64,000 nucleotides of DNA from Aselliscus stoliczkanus. Taxonomy: Eukaryota > Chordata > Mammalia > Chiroptera > Hipposideridae. The notes below the pieces were generated by a model, which saw only the letters and a program-made list of their open reading frames with translations, did no database searches and was not told where the DNA came from. The stretch covers positions 1,574,001 to 1,638,000 of the forward strand of contig CM066727.1 of the NCBI GenBank assembly GCA_033961575.1, written 5' to 3'. This document shows, in pieces, positions 51,551 to 64,000 of this stretch. Position numbers and translations under genes: made by a program. How positions within the stretch are numbered: the stretch's first letter is position 1; each line of letters opens with the position of its first letter.

Positions 51551-53719
51551 TTCATTAGATTTTTAGGGTTAGGATTTGGTGCTACTGGAGGAAAATGACG
51601 TAACCAGCCCCATAACTGTTCTCAGAACGAAAGCCTAGCGATCCGCAGGCCACAAGGACCGGCGCTCGCCGGGTGGGGACCAGCGCTGGTTTCAGTTCCG
51701 CTACATCGGTAGCTGGAGACGCAGGTGCTTTGCTTGGATCAATGTGAATGCAAAGTCTTTGAGGAGCCCAGGGCCCTGGGGTGATTTAAATGCATTTTAT
51801 GCCCTCTGACTTCACCACGGCTCCATGAAGGAACCCATCCCAAAGATGCACTGAGGTCACAGGAACCTTAAGGACAAAATCTGGTTTGGGATTTTTGCTC
51901 TAACCTCAGAGCTTAGCCCAATGGGTAGTGTGTGAGTTGTTTAGAATAGCGGGTGGGTCAGTTAAGGGTGAAGTGATGGAGTTTTGAAGTCACCTTAGGA
52001 CCCAGTTTATGGGCTCACCTGATGGTCAGTCGGCTTTTCAGAGGTGTCAGACAAACAAGTCCACAGCCTTGAAAGCTCGCAGTTCCCTCAGCAAGATTTC
52101 TGCTCAAATCTAGACTCACGACACACATTCTCAGGTCCTGGAGATGCCAGGTTTCTATTCATTGCAGTGATCACTGCCTTTTCCATTTCCAAAACCTTTG
52201 TGTGATCAAACGCTGTTTCCTGCCCAGGCCTCTTGGCATTGGCGGCTACGGTCAGCATCCGCAAAGCTATTCTAGCGCAGTCGGGCCAGCACTCCGATAA
52301 CAAACAGTAGCTCTGTCCAGTAGCGGATGCGTCCACTCGGGCTATAGCACACAGTGCTTGCGACGTCTGATTTCAACAACAAAACAAGACCACTATTCAA
52401 TTAACCTCATCCACTTAGTGATCCTGGCAAATGTTGTTCAGATTTTTTTACAATTCTATAATCTAAGTTCAATACTACAGCTATTTTTTAAATTACAGAC
52501 GAACCTCTCAAGTTCGTGAGTCACTCTGGTTACATTGCAGCAACGTACTGTTTATGTAAAAAAATAGCTTTTCCTTGAATGTTTTTGACAGGGGCCATGC
52601 CATTCATTCATTCTACAAATATTTATAAAGATACAGCTGTGAGCCCAATGGACAGACACACCTGCCCTTGCAGAGGTTATGTTTCTTAGAGCTTAAACAA
52701 CAATAACTATTTTAACCCAATACTTAGTGGCCATAAGCGGCCTAAGCAAAACACAACTGTATTTACTGTTCTTTAAGCATTTAAGTGCAAGCTTGACTCT
52801 CATATTTATCAGCTAGCCAAGCGGAACTTTAGGTCCCACTGTAACTTAAATACAAAAAGCTGGACTACGGCATGGTCAGTCTTTCCAAAGAAATAAAATA
52901 AAAGAGACAGAAAGATCCTGGAAAGTAGAACACAGCTGACCCTGAAAGCGAAGGGCTGAATCTTATATGAAATGACAGGATCTGGGAGTCACTTAAATAT
53001 CTTAACGATTGATACAAAAGAACCTTGGACCCCGAAGACATTTTAGATTAGAACAGAATGTCAGCACAGTAGCAACTATGGGACTTAAACATCGTATCCC
53101 CGTGGAATACCCAGGAGCTGAGGAGCGTCACCACTTGGCAGCCCCCAGAGAGCGCGTGCAGTGGGCTGGCACAGAGCTGCACAAGCCCGTCTGCGGGTGG
53201 CGCGCGTTTAGTGATCGATTAACGCCGTCACGCCGGCCCCCAACACATCAGCACCCACGGACCCCTCGCCACAGAGCGGGTGGTGTCCACCTGCCCACCT
53301 GTGCGCCTGAATCAGGGCGGCCCGGGGAAGGGTGGGACAGTGCCAGCGACACCTCCCCCGGGTGGCCTGCCTGTCTGGCCAGGGGAGGCACTAACCTGAC
53401 CTCTGGGTCAGGAGGCCCTTTTCGAAGCGTGCGGCAAACAGCCGTGGAAGAGAGGGACAGGTGCCTTCTCTCGGACATGGAAATGTCCCTCATTTTTGTT
53501 TTCCTGTGTATTTTATTTTATTTTATTTTTTTCCTGTGTATTTTAAAAATGTATTTATAATTTGCACATGATGACTGTGCCTTTAGATCAGGTGGGGACC
53601 GCGCCTTTCTTGGTCAGCTTTGCAAACGCTTCCCTGGATTCCCTGTGCACGCTCGGGGCAGGCCAGAGGCGGCCTGCACAGCAGCTGCGTATGCACCGCG
53701 CCCAGGTGCCAAAGGCCGC

Positions 53720-53895
53720 TTTTGCCCGATTCGACTCGGTCCCGACCCGGGAGCATGCGGCCTGCTTGTCCCTTCTCGGGTCCCACGTCCCGTCTGCGTG
53801 ATGGGGTAACAACAGCCTTCGTGTTCGTTAGGGCTCCAAGACTGCTGCGTGTAAAATGCTTAGGACGGTGCCTGGCACACAGTGGAGACTCAGTG
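53720..53895 (+). repeat. MIR fragment
   Basis: The 3' half of a MIR is recognisable: 'CCGTCTGCGTGATGGGGTAA', then 'GTGTAAAATGCTTAGGACGG' and 'TGCCTGGCACACAGTGGAGA'. The left boundary is approximate. Confidence 0.7.
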
Positions 53896-54339
53896 ACACC
53901 AGGCGTATCACTGGTTCCACAACACGGTGCTTCCACAATATGACTTACGAGTCAATGACCTTTGTCCAGTGTTAAATGAAAAGTATAATCTGTGCTTTAC
54001 CCTGGAGATACGAAGAATTAATGCATACAACAACATAAGCACTTTTAAGGTCATTTTCTAAGGGAAGAAGGGGGCAAATATATATCCCAAAACAGTTTTA
54101 TATATTCTATATACAAACACACGTATAAAAATACACACATACATAATTGCTTATATATGTATGCACACATGCATATATGTATTATATGTGCATATCTGTA
54201 TAAATGTGCTGCATTTCAGATGATGCATGGACATGTGTACGTAGATAGATTATATATCATCTTAATAGATTTTCTATGAATGGTTATTTATAGGTCACAT
54301 AAACATACCTGCTCTGACTTCACTTGCTCTCCTATCGTG

Positions 54340-54420
54340 AAATCTGTTTGCATTAAACTATGTAACGTGCTCATGGAGCCTGGCACATGGTAGATTCTTA
54401 ATACATTATTAATGATGAAA
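54340..54420 (+). repeat. MIR 3'-end fragment
   Basis: A short stretch with 'GAGCCTGGCACATGGTAGAT' followed by 'TCTTAATACATTATTAATGA' resembles the MIR 3' end. It lies just before a MITE. Confidence 0.55.
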
Positions 54421-54437
54421 TTGCTTCACTCACTGAT

Positions 54438-54522
54438 TTTGGTTGTCGGAAAAGTGATGACGCATTTTTGCAACAAAAAACATAGAAAAAAAAAACACGT
54501 CATGACTTTCCTGACAACCCAC
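54438..54522. mobile_element. Mariner-like MITE, copy 3
   Basis: About 85 bp with the same ends as the copy at 49059: TTTGGTTGTCGGAAAAGTGA at the left and TGACTTTCCTGACAACCCA at the right, with a GACGCATTTTTGCAAC interior. The A run in the middle is expanded. The flanking TA duplication is not preserved. Confidence 0.82.
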
Positions 54523-55959
54523 TAGCTTTAACTGAAGGGAAAAAGTGCCTCCAGATTGGGATTATGACTTTGGCTTCATGTTACTAGAAGGTGATTGTAA
54601 TGGTTTCTTTCTCCTAAATGTCAAGTACAAAAGGCGTATCTATTCATCATCTTGTCACACCATTACGCCCCGCACATTAACCCCAAGAGTGCTCTCCAGT
54701 TCTGTTGTGTCCCTGGCATGAAACATTACCTTCAATGGTCCAAATCCAGTCTCAGTAAATAATTAAAACAAAAATAAATTAGCCACGCGCATCTGCCTTA
54801 GTGATCTGTAGGACTGCAGCAAGTGTGTAAACAGACCTAGTTATTTATTACAACCTTCATTTCAGTAAACCTGAGGGTGAAACGGACTCATTTTATTTAC
54901 CATTTACATTTACTATTTATCAAAACTGAAGTGTTCCTTATCTCTTGAGATTCAGTGCACTGATCTACATTATACTGTAGTCGGGAAAGAAAATTATGAA
55001 ATTGTGTTGTGCCAACATAGGACGCAAAGGAATGGGCCTGGGGGAAATACACACTTCAGAGTTTAATAGTACCCACATTTCCTGGGGTAAAGTTTTATGC
55101 CTAGCTTGCTCAATTTCTTTCATTTAAATTAAGTGAGGTAAACACCCCCCCAATAAAATGAAATCCATTTACCAGCCTTTAACTACCAAGGAATTTTAAT
55201 GAAATGTCCATTTTTCCCCTTTATAAAGTCTAATAAAAAAATAGAGAGAAAAGATACCTGAAAGTCGAGATGATACTTAGGAAATTTCAGGTTGAATTTC
55301 CTTTTATTATAAATGTTATATTTATTTCCCTGTGTTACTGAACAAATAATCGTCAGTATCAAAAAGGCTTTAAAATGCAAATTGACTTTTCCCAGTTAAT
55401 AATTTAACTGAACACACTACAATTTCCTTCCACTAGGAATCTCATTTGTGTGTAAGAAGCCATTTTGTTGTAAGTTTCTTTCATTATAACTTTAAAGCAA
55501 TTGTACATCTAGATATGTATTTTAAAACAGAAAATTCAAATGTATGTATAAATTAAGCCACCTTATGTATAATGCTCTGCCTAAGTACAAAATAGTTCCC
55601 TTTATTGATGTAACATTTGCTTTTGAACTGCCAACGGCCTCTCTTTCCTGATTTTCCCAGAAAATTTTATCCATCAATATACGTTGTCCTTGAAATCATT
55701 TGGTTCTAGTACATATTCTCAGACAAAAGGTGCCTCCCTGGGGGACGGTCGTGATTTAACACTTTTCAGATTGAGTTACATGCTACCTGGCGGCACCTTT
55801 TCTCCTGTCTGTGTTCTGTTTTATAAGACGTAAGATGTGGCATTCACCAGGGATCACTTCCTAGGGGTCGCCTGGCACAGGCTGGGGGGGGGAGGGGCGG
55901 TCAGGGCTGTGTGTCTTCCCAGGTTTCCTGGAAACATACCTGGACTGGGCCCATCCTAT

Positions 55960-56065
55960 CTCTGGGACCCCGACCTCCCTGCCCCAGGCTCTCATCCGTA
56001 TGATGGGAGAAGAAGTCCCAGACCTCCTAAGAATTCAATGAGTTCATCTGTGTAAAACTGTCGGG
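55960..56065 (+). repeat. MIR-like fragment
   Basis: The order 'TCTCATCCGTATGATGGGAG', 'GACCTCCTAAGAATTCAATG' and 'TCTGTGTAAAACTGTC' matches the MIR 3' half on the plus strand. Approximate ends. Confidence 0.55.
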
Positions 56066-58049
56066 ACGGCTGGAGATGGCAGGGGTCCGGGACTCGTCTT
56101 ACAGGACTCATCACGATACGGTGTGAACACCCCACCAGCACGTCCCAAGTCACGTCTGATCTGCCGACTGGTCCCCAGCTGCCCGCTCCGCAGTATCTGC
56201 TTTGCCTCTCTTTGGACAAATGAGTTCAAAATAAAGAGAGTCCATAAGTTTCACTCTATTTGCCATGTGACCTCTCAGGACGGGTTAAGGAGCCATGTGT
56301 TGACTTCTATATGCCTAAGAGGTGTGTCTGGCTGCTGTGTGAGAGTTGGCTGTTGGTGAGGGGCCTGCAGTGAGGGGCTGTTTTGGGGGTGCAGGTGTCA
56401 ACAGCAGCTTGGCCTGGTCTAGAAGTGGTGGGAAGGGAGCAGATGTGCTTTGTGGGATTGTTGACGGGATTTGATGAGGTGGGGAATATGGGATGTAAGG
56501 AAGGGAGAAACTGAGCAAGGACTGAAGGAGGAGGTCCCCCTCTGGGGTCCCTTCCACCAGCCTGGGCAGCTGGGAGTGCTCTTTAGACTCAGGGCCCGGC
56601 TTCGGGGCACCACAGAGTCGTGTGCCCCCAGCCAGATCTTGGGAGTGTTCCACAATCGCTGTGTCTTCATGACCCAAGAGCATTCGTATCTAATGCAGTG
56701 ATCACTGGTGGCAGCACGGGAAGTCCCAAGGGGCAGGGTAACTATAACAAAACACTTCCCCACATGCTTTGATGATGACCCATCAAATTGTTTGGCTGCA
56801 AACTGCAAATTTTGGATCCCTCAGTTATCCTCTCACTAAGCCCATAAGGCAGAGAAAAGAGTACCTTCTCCACAATACCGCCAGCAGTTGAATGATGGAA
56901 CATAATGTCCGATGCAGTGCAATGGCTAGAGTCCCTGTCATAAAGCGATCTGGTTATTACTATGATTTTGTCACACAGACCAGACGGAGCTCCTGTCCCG
57001 GCCTCAGTGTCCCAGCCAGGCTGATCACGCACGTCACCCGTCTCTATCAGTCATCTCTTCCTACTGCGATTTACATCAGGGCACTTGTCTAAGGTCCTGT
57101 GTCACAGCAGGCTCTGAGGGCAGGGCCTGTGGCTCGCCAAGCTTCCAACGGCAGCGGCTGCAGGCCAGACATCCTGCAGAGCACACCCTCAGCAGCGCTG
57201 GGCGAGCGATCTGGGCGGCACGGCAGCTCCCATTAGAGGGCTTTCTTTGGCTCCCTCTGCCCACAGGGGTTATCTTACATGCTTTCTCCACAGAACCCAA
57301 GGCATTTTATCTGTTTCCCTCTTTTTGAAACACACTGCTTCTCTCTTCCTCTACCCCCAACTAAGGATTGAAAAAGCTCTGCTATGCTTCTTTTCTTTAA
57401 AACTCTCGCATAGTTGGCTCTTTACAGAGTTCCATGCTGCCAACCCATTTATTGGAGGATACAGACCACTTGAATTGGCATTCTGGGGACCAAGCTGTGA
57501 GTAGAGCTAAAAATTTGGGTGCGCAGGAATTGCTTTGCCAATTAAGTGTGGCCTTAACACATAAATATGGCTCATACATCCATAAGAATAGTTTGTGTTT
57601 ATACTGTGAAGACATCCTGTCCTGCACATCTTCAAGCGTTAAACTTAACTTTATGGCGATGAGCTGAGGGCTCTTGGTCCCTTCATCAATGTGGGAAGAA
57701 GCAGGCACACGTGTGAGCCATCCTCCAATCAATCTGAAAATAATGCTTCACTGGTGAAAATGAAATGTCACTGAGACTACGTGTCTGTGACGCCAAAGAG
57801 CTGGGCTGCCTTAGGGAGAATGATTTCCATGCAGCTGTAACGATAATGGATGTATCCATGCCCATCAGGCACTTTTACTAAAATTAGTAAGTCCCTAGAG
57901 ATATTTACAACTAAAGATGAGATTGATTTTGTAGAAAATTATAAATACTTTTAAATTAAGTTCCCAAATCACTGAATTCATAGTAAATATATTTTTAAAG
58001 TATCATTTTTATCATATTATGTTTTAGTCAATAAAAACAGAAGTGAGAA

Positions 58050-59600
58050 GACTGTGTGTCACTGGCAAAAGAAAAGACACATTAGCCACTGGAACAGAAC
58101 AGAGAATCCAGAAATAGACAGTCACATACCATAATGGACATAGACACAGATCTTATATACACTTCACAAAAATTATTTCGAAATGGATCATATACCTAAT
58201 ATAAAGCATAAAACTCCTAGAAAATAACATAGGAGAAAATCTAGGAGACCTTGGGTTTTGGGTATAACTTTTCAGATACAACATCAAAGTCATGTTTCAT
58301 GAAAGAAAGAATTATTAAGTTTTACTCCATTAAAATGAAACACTTGTGCTCTGCAAAAAGCACTGTCAAGAGAATGAAAAAACAAGCCACAGACTAAGGA
58401 AATTATTTGCAAAAGACATATCTTGTGAAAACCTGTTATCCAAAATACACAAAGAACTTTTAAAACTCAACAATAACAAAACAAAAAACCTGATTAAAAA
58501 TGGGCAAAAAAAAAAAAAAAAAAAAGACCAAAAAAAATACAAAAAAAAAAAAAAAATGGGCAAAAGACCTGGATAGACACATGGCGAAATAAGGTAGACA
58601 CGCGGCTAAAAAAAGATGGCAAATAAGCCCATGAAAAGATGCTCCACATCATACGTCATCAGGGAGTTGGATTTAAAACAGTGAAAGGAGACACCAGTAC
58701 AGACCTAAGCAAACAGACCAGGACCTGCGACGCTGACACCACCAAACACCGGCGAGGATGTGGAGCAACAGGAACTCTCACTCACTGCTGTAGGGATGCA
58801 AAATGGTGCAGCCACTTTGGAGGACAGGTGGGCTGCTTCTCACAAAACTTAAATCCTCTTAGCATACTTTCCAGAAATTGTATTCCTTGGTATTTACCCC
58901 AAATAAACTGAAAATTTACATCCCTACAAAAACCTACATGTGCATGTTCATAGCATCTTTATTCATAATTACCCAAACTTGGAAGCAAGCAAGATGTCCT
59001 TCAGTAGGTGATGAATAAATAAACTGTGGTCCATCCATACACCGGAATACTGTTCATTGCTAAAAAGAAATGAGCTACCAAACCATGAAAAGACATGGAG
59101 GAACATTAAAATCATGTGACTGAGTTAAAGAAACCAATCTGAACAGACTACATACTGTATGATTCCAACTTTGTGACATTCTAGAAAAGGCAAAACTATG
59201 AGACAGCAAAGAGATCAGTGGTTGTCAGGGCTTGGAGAAACGGAGGAATGAATAAGTGAATAACAAAGGATTTTTAGGGTAGTGAAAGTACGTAAATACT
59301 TTTGGCATATGTAAATCCTGTATGGTTATAAATAATGCATACCTACCATTATAAATTTGTTCAAATTCCTAGAAGCTACAACACCAAAAGTGAACCCTCA
59401 CATAAACTATGGACTTTGAGTGATGATGACGTTTCAGGGCAGGTTCATCAGTTGTCACAAATGTCCCATCTGGTGGGGGATTTGAGATTGGGGAGGCTGT
59501 GCATGTAGGGGAGAAGGGGTGTATGAGAAATCTCTGTACTTCCCCTCAATATTGCTGTGAATCTAAAGTTGCTCTAAAAACTAAATCGATTAATAAAAAG
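58050..59600 (+). mobile_element. L1 3' end (ORF2 C-terminus plus 3' UTR)
   Basis: Colinear L1 landmarks: 'CCACTGGAACAGAACAGAGA', 'AGAGAATGAAAAAACAAGCC', 'GCGAGGATGTGGAGCAACAG', 'TTGGAAGCAAGCAAGATGTC', 'AAAGACATGGAGGAACATTA' and a 3' UTR ending TTGCTCTAAAAACTAAATCG. Only a 77-codon remnant (58346-58576) of the reverse-transcriptase ORF stays open. It is inactive. An internal A-rich duplication sits at 58497-58570. Confidence 0.85.
58497..58570 (+). repeat. A-rich internal duplication within L1
   Basis: The L1 phrase AATGGGCAAAAGACC appears twice, the first time with its A run expanded to about 21, and the two are separated by further A runs. It looks like local slippage plus a short tandem duplication. 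Confidence 0.8.
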
Positions 59601-59869
59601 ATACGAGACTAATATTACATTTATATAATTACCTTGTCATTTATAAAGTCTTTCTCAGATAGTATATACATTTCAAATGGTTTTTCCTTTAAAACATAGC
59701 ATGTACTTGCCATTTTAGGCGTAGCACCCAGAGAACTGAAACAATATACTGATGCATGGTTTGCACCCAAGACCAATTAAGTCATAATTGCTGTGGGTCA
59801 AAACTGAATATTAATATTTTTTAAAGCTCTCTAGATGACATTAATGTGTAAGTAGAGTGGAGAACCACT

Positions 59870-60110
59870 GGGAAAATGAAAAGAACAAAGGATTTAGAGC
59901 TAGAAAAAGTTGAAATCAAGTCCCAGTTCTGCAAATTAGTAGCTTTTCCTTCATTTGTAAGCTGATTGACATCCTACATTTGTAAGCTGATTTACATCCT
60001 AAGATTTATAGATAAACTACATTTTACGTCCTTCATTTGTAAGCTGATTTACGTCCTAAGATTTATAGATAAACTATTTGGAACACCTAGTAGACACTTT
60101 AAAATGACAG
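59870..60110 (+). repeat. MIR-like fragment with internal tandem repeat
   Basis: The left part resembles MIR ('GGATTTAGAGCTAG', 'GTCCCAGTTCTGCAAATTAG'). Within it CATTTGTAAGCTGATT recurs at 59952, 59977 and 60034. The last two copies extend through AAGATTTATAGATAAACTA, giving a 57-bp tandem duplication at 59977-60077. Confidence 0.6.
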
Positions 60111-61688
60111 GCATTATTTCTAATGATCTCTGAGCTCTTATTACAATCAACCCAAAACATACATGTGTTATTGCCATCTGTAGGGTTATGCTCTTATTTT
60201 GATGGAATAATTCTAATTAGGATTAAATTAAAAAATATACCAATGCATTTGCATCTTGTTATCCTAGAATATTGTACTATTACATAATTACAATAAACAG
60301 TACTTTATTGAATAGGAAATAACTAAGAATTATGAAATCCTAATGCTGCCTTAATGGTGCTTAGCTGATTCTCAGGAAATTTAATAATTAGCAAAAAAAA
60401 AAAAAAAAGAAGAAATTGACAGCAAGGAAATTAAAAACTATGGGGGAAGTCATCTATTTTCCATAAACATTTACATATTCATATCTAAGTAGCTTAAATT
60501 TTTAACATGACCAAAATACCATATACAAAAGAGACTAATAAATTAATTTCACAATTAAAGTTGGTGTGGATTCATTTTGCTAATATAAGAGTGAAAGTAT
60601 CACTGTCTATGTAGAAACACTATCTAGTCAGTGTTACAAACACTGGTACAGATTATTTCCAATTTGTGGTTAGTTTTAACATGAATACAGCTGCAGTGAA
60701 AATGGTGGCACAAAGTGTGTGTGTCACCTTGTGTTGTCTTTGGCTTTGCATTATGGACTTGATTATGACTTTTCAAGACTAGCGTTCTAGAATGGACCCA
60801 GATTTTGGATCCTTGCAAGCACATTATTAAACACAGTACATCTTCACATACCCTCATGCATAGGTTCTCAGAAACTGCGATGTTGGGCCAAACCACAGGT
60901 CAGGAAACAGATTTTACTGCAGGCTCATGGACAGAACATGAGTTGAGCTCCTGCAGCCTATTTCCGCTCACAAAGACATCACAAAAATTCTAAATAAAGA
61001 CCCAAGACACTTCTGATATTAAACTTTGAAATAAATGTGAGCTATACTTACACTTGGGAAAGATTAATAAAAACAATAGAGATCAATATTTTTCAACCCG
61101 CTCATTCCAGTTCAGGGTGGCCAGAGCCTCTCCCTGCAGCTCAGGGCACAGGTGGGACCCACATGGACAGCACGTCCTCCCATCACAGGGCCACCCACAC
61201 CCACACCCCACTCACTGAGATGGGGACAGTGTAGACATGCCATTCACCTCACGGGCACGTCTTTGGGACGGGGGTGGGGGGGTGGGGACCAGAGTCCCCT
61301 AGGAAAACCCACAGACGTGGCGAGAATGTGGAAACAGTCACACAGACAGTGGACCCAGCCGGGGGACCAATTTTGTTTTTCCATCGACACTATAATGAAA
61401 CGACGTGGAAGAGAACTACATTATTGGAAGACCTGCTGTACTGCGAATAGCTTTCCAAAAAAGTTAACCCCACTTTATGAGCTGTGAATTACCTTTTTAC
61501 AGAGTGTCAATGTATTAGGCCTACTAAGTGACATGCAAACACACTTGGCATTGCCTTTGACCTCAAGGATCTTAAAATTAGATGGGAGAGAAAGAGGAAA
61601 GCAGAGTTTGTTTTGTTGGCGTGCTATTGCCAGGCTAACGTCTCAATACTCTCATAATTTCATCTCTCCGAAATGAAAATGGCAGCAT

Positions 61689-61836
61689 GGTGGGCCGGCC
61701 GAGTGGCTCAGTTGGTTAAGAGCTCACTCAAGAGTGCGAGCTCTGAGCAACAGGGTTGCCAGTTCTATTCTTGGCCTGAGCTGAGCTGCCGCTGAGCTGC
61801 CATCAGGTGGCAGGAGGGCTCAGCTAAAAAACACAA
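61689..61836 (+). mobile_element. tRNA-derived SINE related to the dimer family, truncated
   Basis: It begins with GGGCCGGCCGAGTGGCTCAG, keeps one tRNA-like head and the start of the second unit (CAGGAGGGCTCAGCT), and then runs into an A-rich tail. The 12-bp target duplication AAAATGGCAGCA is exact at 61677-61688 and 61837-61848, so the short form itself was inserted rather than being cut later. Confidence 0.88.
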
Positions 61837-62111
61837 AAAATGGCAGCACGGCGCGATTTGCTGTATAAGTCCCGTGGTCTAGGGACTGAAGGAGCCAACA
61901 GGATTATATCTGACCAACTTTCCAGTGTGCATGGGTCATTCTAATTGGCTGGAGCATTTATATGGAGTAAATTGATTCTAACAGAGCCATGCAAGAGATG
62001 GAGCCCTCATGCTGTGAAAGAGCGGCTGCGCGCTGTGGAATCCAGAGTTCTCACAGCGAGTCCAGTCCCTAATTAAGTCTGTGAAGAAGGGCGGACACAT
62101 GGTACACTTAC

Positions 62112-62297
62112 GTTTACAGGTAGGAGGCTTGCCTCTGTTGCTCCAAGATCCATCTTCCTGACACACTGCTGTGGCTTGTTGACTAGCTTCAAGCTTAAAG
62201 CCCTCATTACATTCATATATCACTTTGCTATCCAAAGTGAACTCATTACCCATAAATGAACCATTTCCTGGGGACTCTGGAACGCCACAGGACACAG
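62112..62297 (-). CDS. CSMD1: CSMD1 exon, sushi domain (1st in window, transcript order)
   Basis: This is a 62-residue sushi module with cysteines at exon residues 4, 30, 46 and 61 and the conserved Trp at 52, as expected for C1-C3 and C2-C4 disulfides. It starts AVSCGVPESPGNGSF and ends KPPTCK. The acceptor is a run of about 14 T followed by CAG, an unusually pure pyrimidine tract. The donor is GTAAGT after AAA C, and the leftover C joins CG of the next exon to make Pro. An N-linked site is seen at NGS (residue 12). The next exon lies about 16 kb away, the longest intron in the window. By counting back from the two sushi domains expected downstream, this may be sushi 15 of CSMD1; that number is inferred. 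Confidence 0.93.
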
Positions 62298-63707
62298 CTG
62301 AAAAAAAAAAAAAAGAAAGAAACAAACGCAGGGTTATTCTTCTGTGATTTTATGAAATATTCCTTTTTTTCAACTTTTTATTTCAAATACACATACAAAC
62401 TGGTCGATACTTAAATGTCTAATATGTTGCATAGGTATACATGTTTTCAAAGTTTTAAAGCTCTCTGGAGTTAATGAGAAATGATGGAAAACGGGTCAGC
62501 ATATAATATCTTCATGATTATTATTCCAGAAGGTAAGTCTGACAGCCGTCACAAGGCTTATCACACTGACATGTCTTATCGGACGGCCCTGGGCAAGAGA
62601 ACACAGCAGAGTGCACTCCGCTTCATTTAATATTGGAAAGGAAGGAGAAAATAATATCTACACCATCACCAAAGTCATCACAGTGTTGACTCCTTGGATT
62701 AAACAGTTGCCCACCTTGGGTCTCAGATATCGCCCCTCTTACTCACTGCACCCCCCCACCCCCCGCCAGTAACTTATTTTCCTTAAAGCACCAGCAAGCT
62801 CTGTTAAAACGCAAATGGCTAAGGTCATCCATGCATCAATGATCAGAACATCTATTATTTATCAATTATCTGTCAGAGAGCAGGACTTAGGGACCAAGAC
62901 ACAGGAGGAATTTCCAGAACCACCGAGACGGGAAGGCTGGGTCCCAGCGGGCGAGGCATGCCGGCTTTTTGTGAAAGGTCACGCAAGAACATGCTATGAA
63001 TGAAGAAGGGAACTCTTAAAACATGAAAATGGGGGCAGAATTCAATATAAACGTATCCTTCTTAAATCTACTAGCTCTGATCCAGACTCATCTATGATGA
63101 GGTGAAATTTTCAAGTTACATGACTCCAAGTTACAATAAGGCACAAAGAAAAGGCATGGAGGGTTCCATCCCCAGCAGTGCACTCCCAGGGCCAAGGCAT
63201 CTGTCACAAACATTTGCAATAAGTAACTAAGGGCCTTCTGTTAATCAATGTTTAAGGTATCGTTCACATTGTGCACTTCTTATTTAGAGCATTTAAGAAT
63301 TTTCCCACACTGATTCCCATGGGAGCAAGCATGTCACGGCAGAGCTGGCAAGACTGGATGGCCGGCTTTCTATAACCATAGACTTCTACAGGTCAGGGCA
63401 GTGGAGGCTCAGGAAGATCACATGACCCGCCTCGGGCCCTGTGGCGACTTTGTGCAGACCGAGCCCACCTGTGACGTTGCCCTGAGGCCACCTCCTCCTG
63501 CTCTACAAGACCCTGGCCACTCTGTAGTTTAGTTTGTGTTGGAATGTGTTTTGTTCTTTTTTCTTGATCAAAATCTTTAATAAGTGCAATGAGAAATTGT
63601 CAGAGGATTAAAAGAAAATGTAGTGCTGATAAAAATCAAACCCTTGGAAAAATCCAAGCTCTAAAATTTGCCTTGTGCTTAATTTATGATGGGCTATTTC
63701 ACCCATC

Positions 63708-63767
<60 letters not shown>

Positions 63768-64000
63768 GTCTCTATATCTATATCTATATTTGATATAAAA
63801 CAGAAGTGGTCAATGTGTCAGAATTGGAATTCTAACACTTCTGATCCAATGAAGAAGAGATGGAATAATTCACTGACATGTAAATTTAGGCTTACAGGAT
63901 GAAGGCTATTTCCTTCCAAAGTCTGATATTTGTTTCTCTAGTCATATATACATTTGAAGCATACCACAATACAAATTTGCAGTAGTTTTAGACTAAAAAC
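62298..64000 (-). other. CSMD1 intron, partial (before 1st exon)
   Basis: It starts with the poly-pyrimidine acceptor tract of the 1st exon and contains a TA microsatellite at 63713-63765. A MIR-like reverse piece may lie at 63370-63460, too weak to list separately. Nothing else was recognised. Confidence 0.83.
63713..63765. repeat. (TA)n microsatellite
   Basis: About 26 pure TA units followed by imperfect TCTA/TATC units to 63790. Expected to be length-variable. Confidence 0.97.

Larger units (their letters stand above)
46137..62111 (-). other. CSMD1 intron, 16 kb
   Basis: It holds a full dimeric SINE (47934-48350), a truncated related one (61689-61836), a short SINE (51441-51550), two MITEs (49059-49139, 54438-54522), an L1 3' end (about 58050-59600), MIR pieces and an internal tandem repeat (59952-60077). 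The remaining stretches (46150-47900, 49150-51400, 51560-53700, 54530-55950, 56070-58040, 60100-61680) are mostly AT-rich with nothing I can name. Confidence 0.83.

Noticed and set aside
53009..53560. 183-codon plus-strand ORF as a gene
   Set aside because: Composition is GC-rich intron followed by a T-rich low-complexity end. No domain and no splice or promoter signals I could support.

Overview
The window is mammalian nuclear DNA. It holds the 3'-terminal third of one very large gene, transcribed on the minus strand. Twelve exons between 62297 and 2291 each encode one complete sushi (CCP, complement control protein) domain. All have GT-AG splice sites and all are phase 1 at both ends. Spliced together they read 718 codons without a stop. 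From recalled family sequence, the domain order and wording match CSMD1 (CUB and Sushi multiple domains 1), in the block of tandem sushi domains that follows the CUB-sushi pairs. Neither end of the gene is present. The CUB-sushi part lies beyond position 64000, and the last sushi domains, transmembrane segment and cytoplasmic tail lie before position 1.

The rest is intron and repeats. There are two kinds of tRNA-derived SINE with clear target-site duplications: a short monomer of about 110 bp in four copies, and a longer dimer-type family with one full copy of 417 bp and one truncated copy. There are also three short mariner-like inverted-repeat elements, old L1 3' ends, MIR fragments and one LTR-like segment. 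The SINE types are not the primate Alu, rodent B1/B2 or horse ERE types. They look most like those of bats, perhaps the horseshoe or leaf-nosed bat lineage, but this is recognition from memory and no search was run.

Layout from left to right: 1-2290 intron; 2291-6285 four exons (the last four in transcript order); 6286-12334 AT-rich intron; 12335-16066 three exons; 16067-24636 intron with LTR-like and L1 sequence; 24637-26345 two exons; 26346-39708 intron with G-quadruplex-type tracts and a GC-rich tandem repeat; 39709-39882 one exon; 39883-45941 intron with two large minisatellites; 45942-46136 one exon; 46137-62111 intron with SINEs, MITEs and an L1; 62112-62297 one exon; 62298-64000 intron.

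The most unusual structures are the two minisatellites in a single intron. One is a 28-bp, CpG-rich array of about 90 units (42587-45106). The other is a 30-bp array of 17 units (40451-40957) that stays open as a decapeptide repeat on the gene's sense strand and carries a splice-acceptor-like motif in every unit. I found no separate protein-coding gene, functional tRNA or rRNA gene, CRISPR array, or promoter of the main gene.
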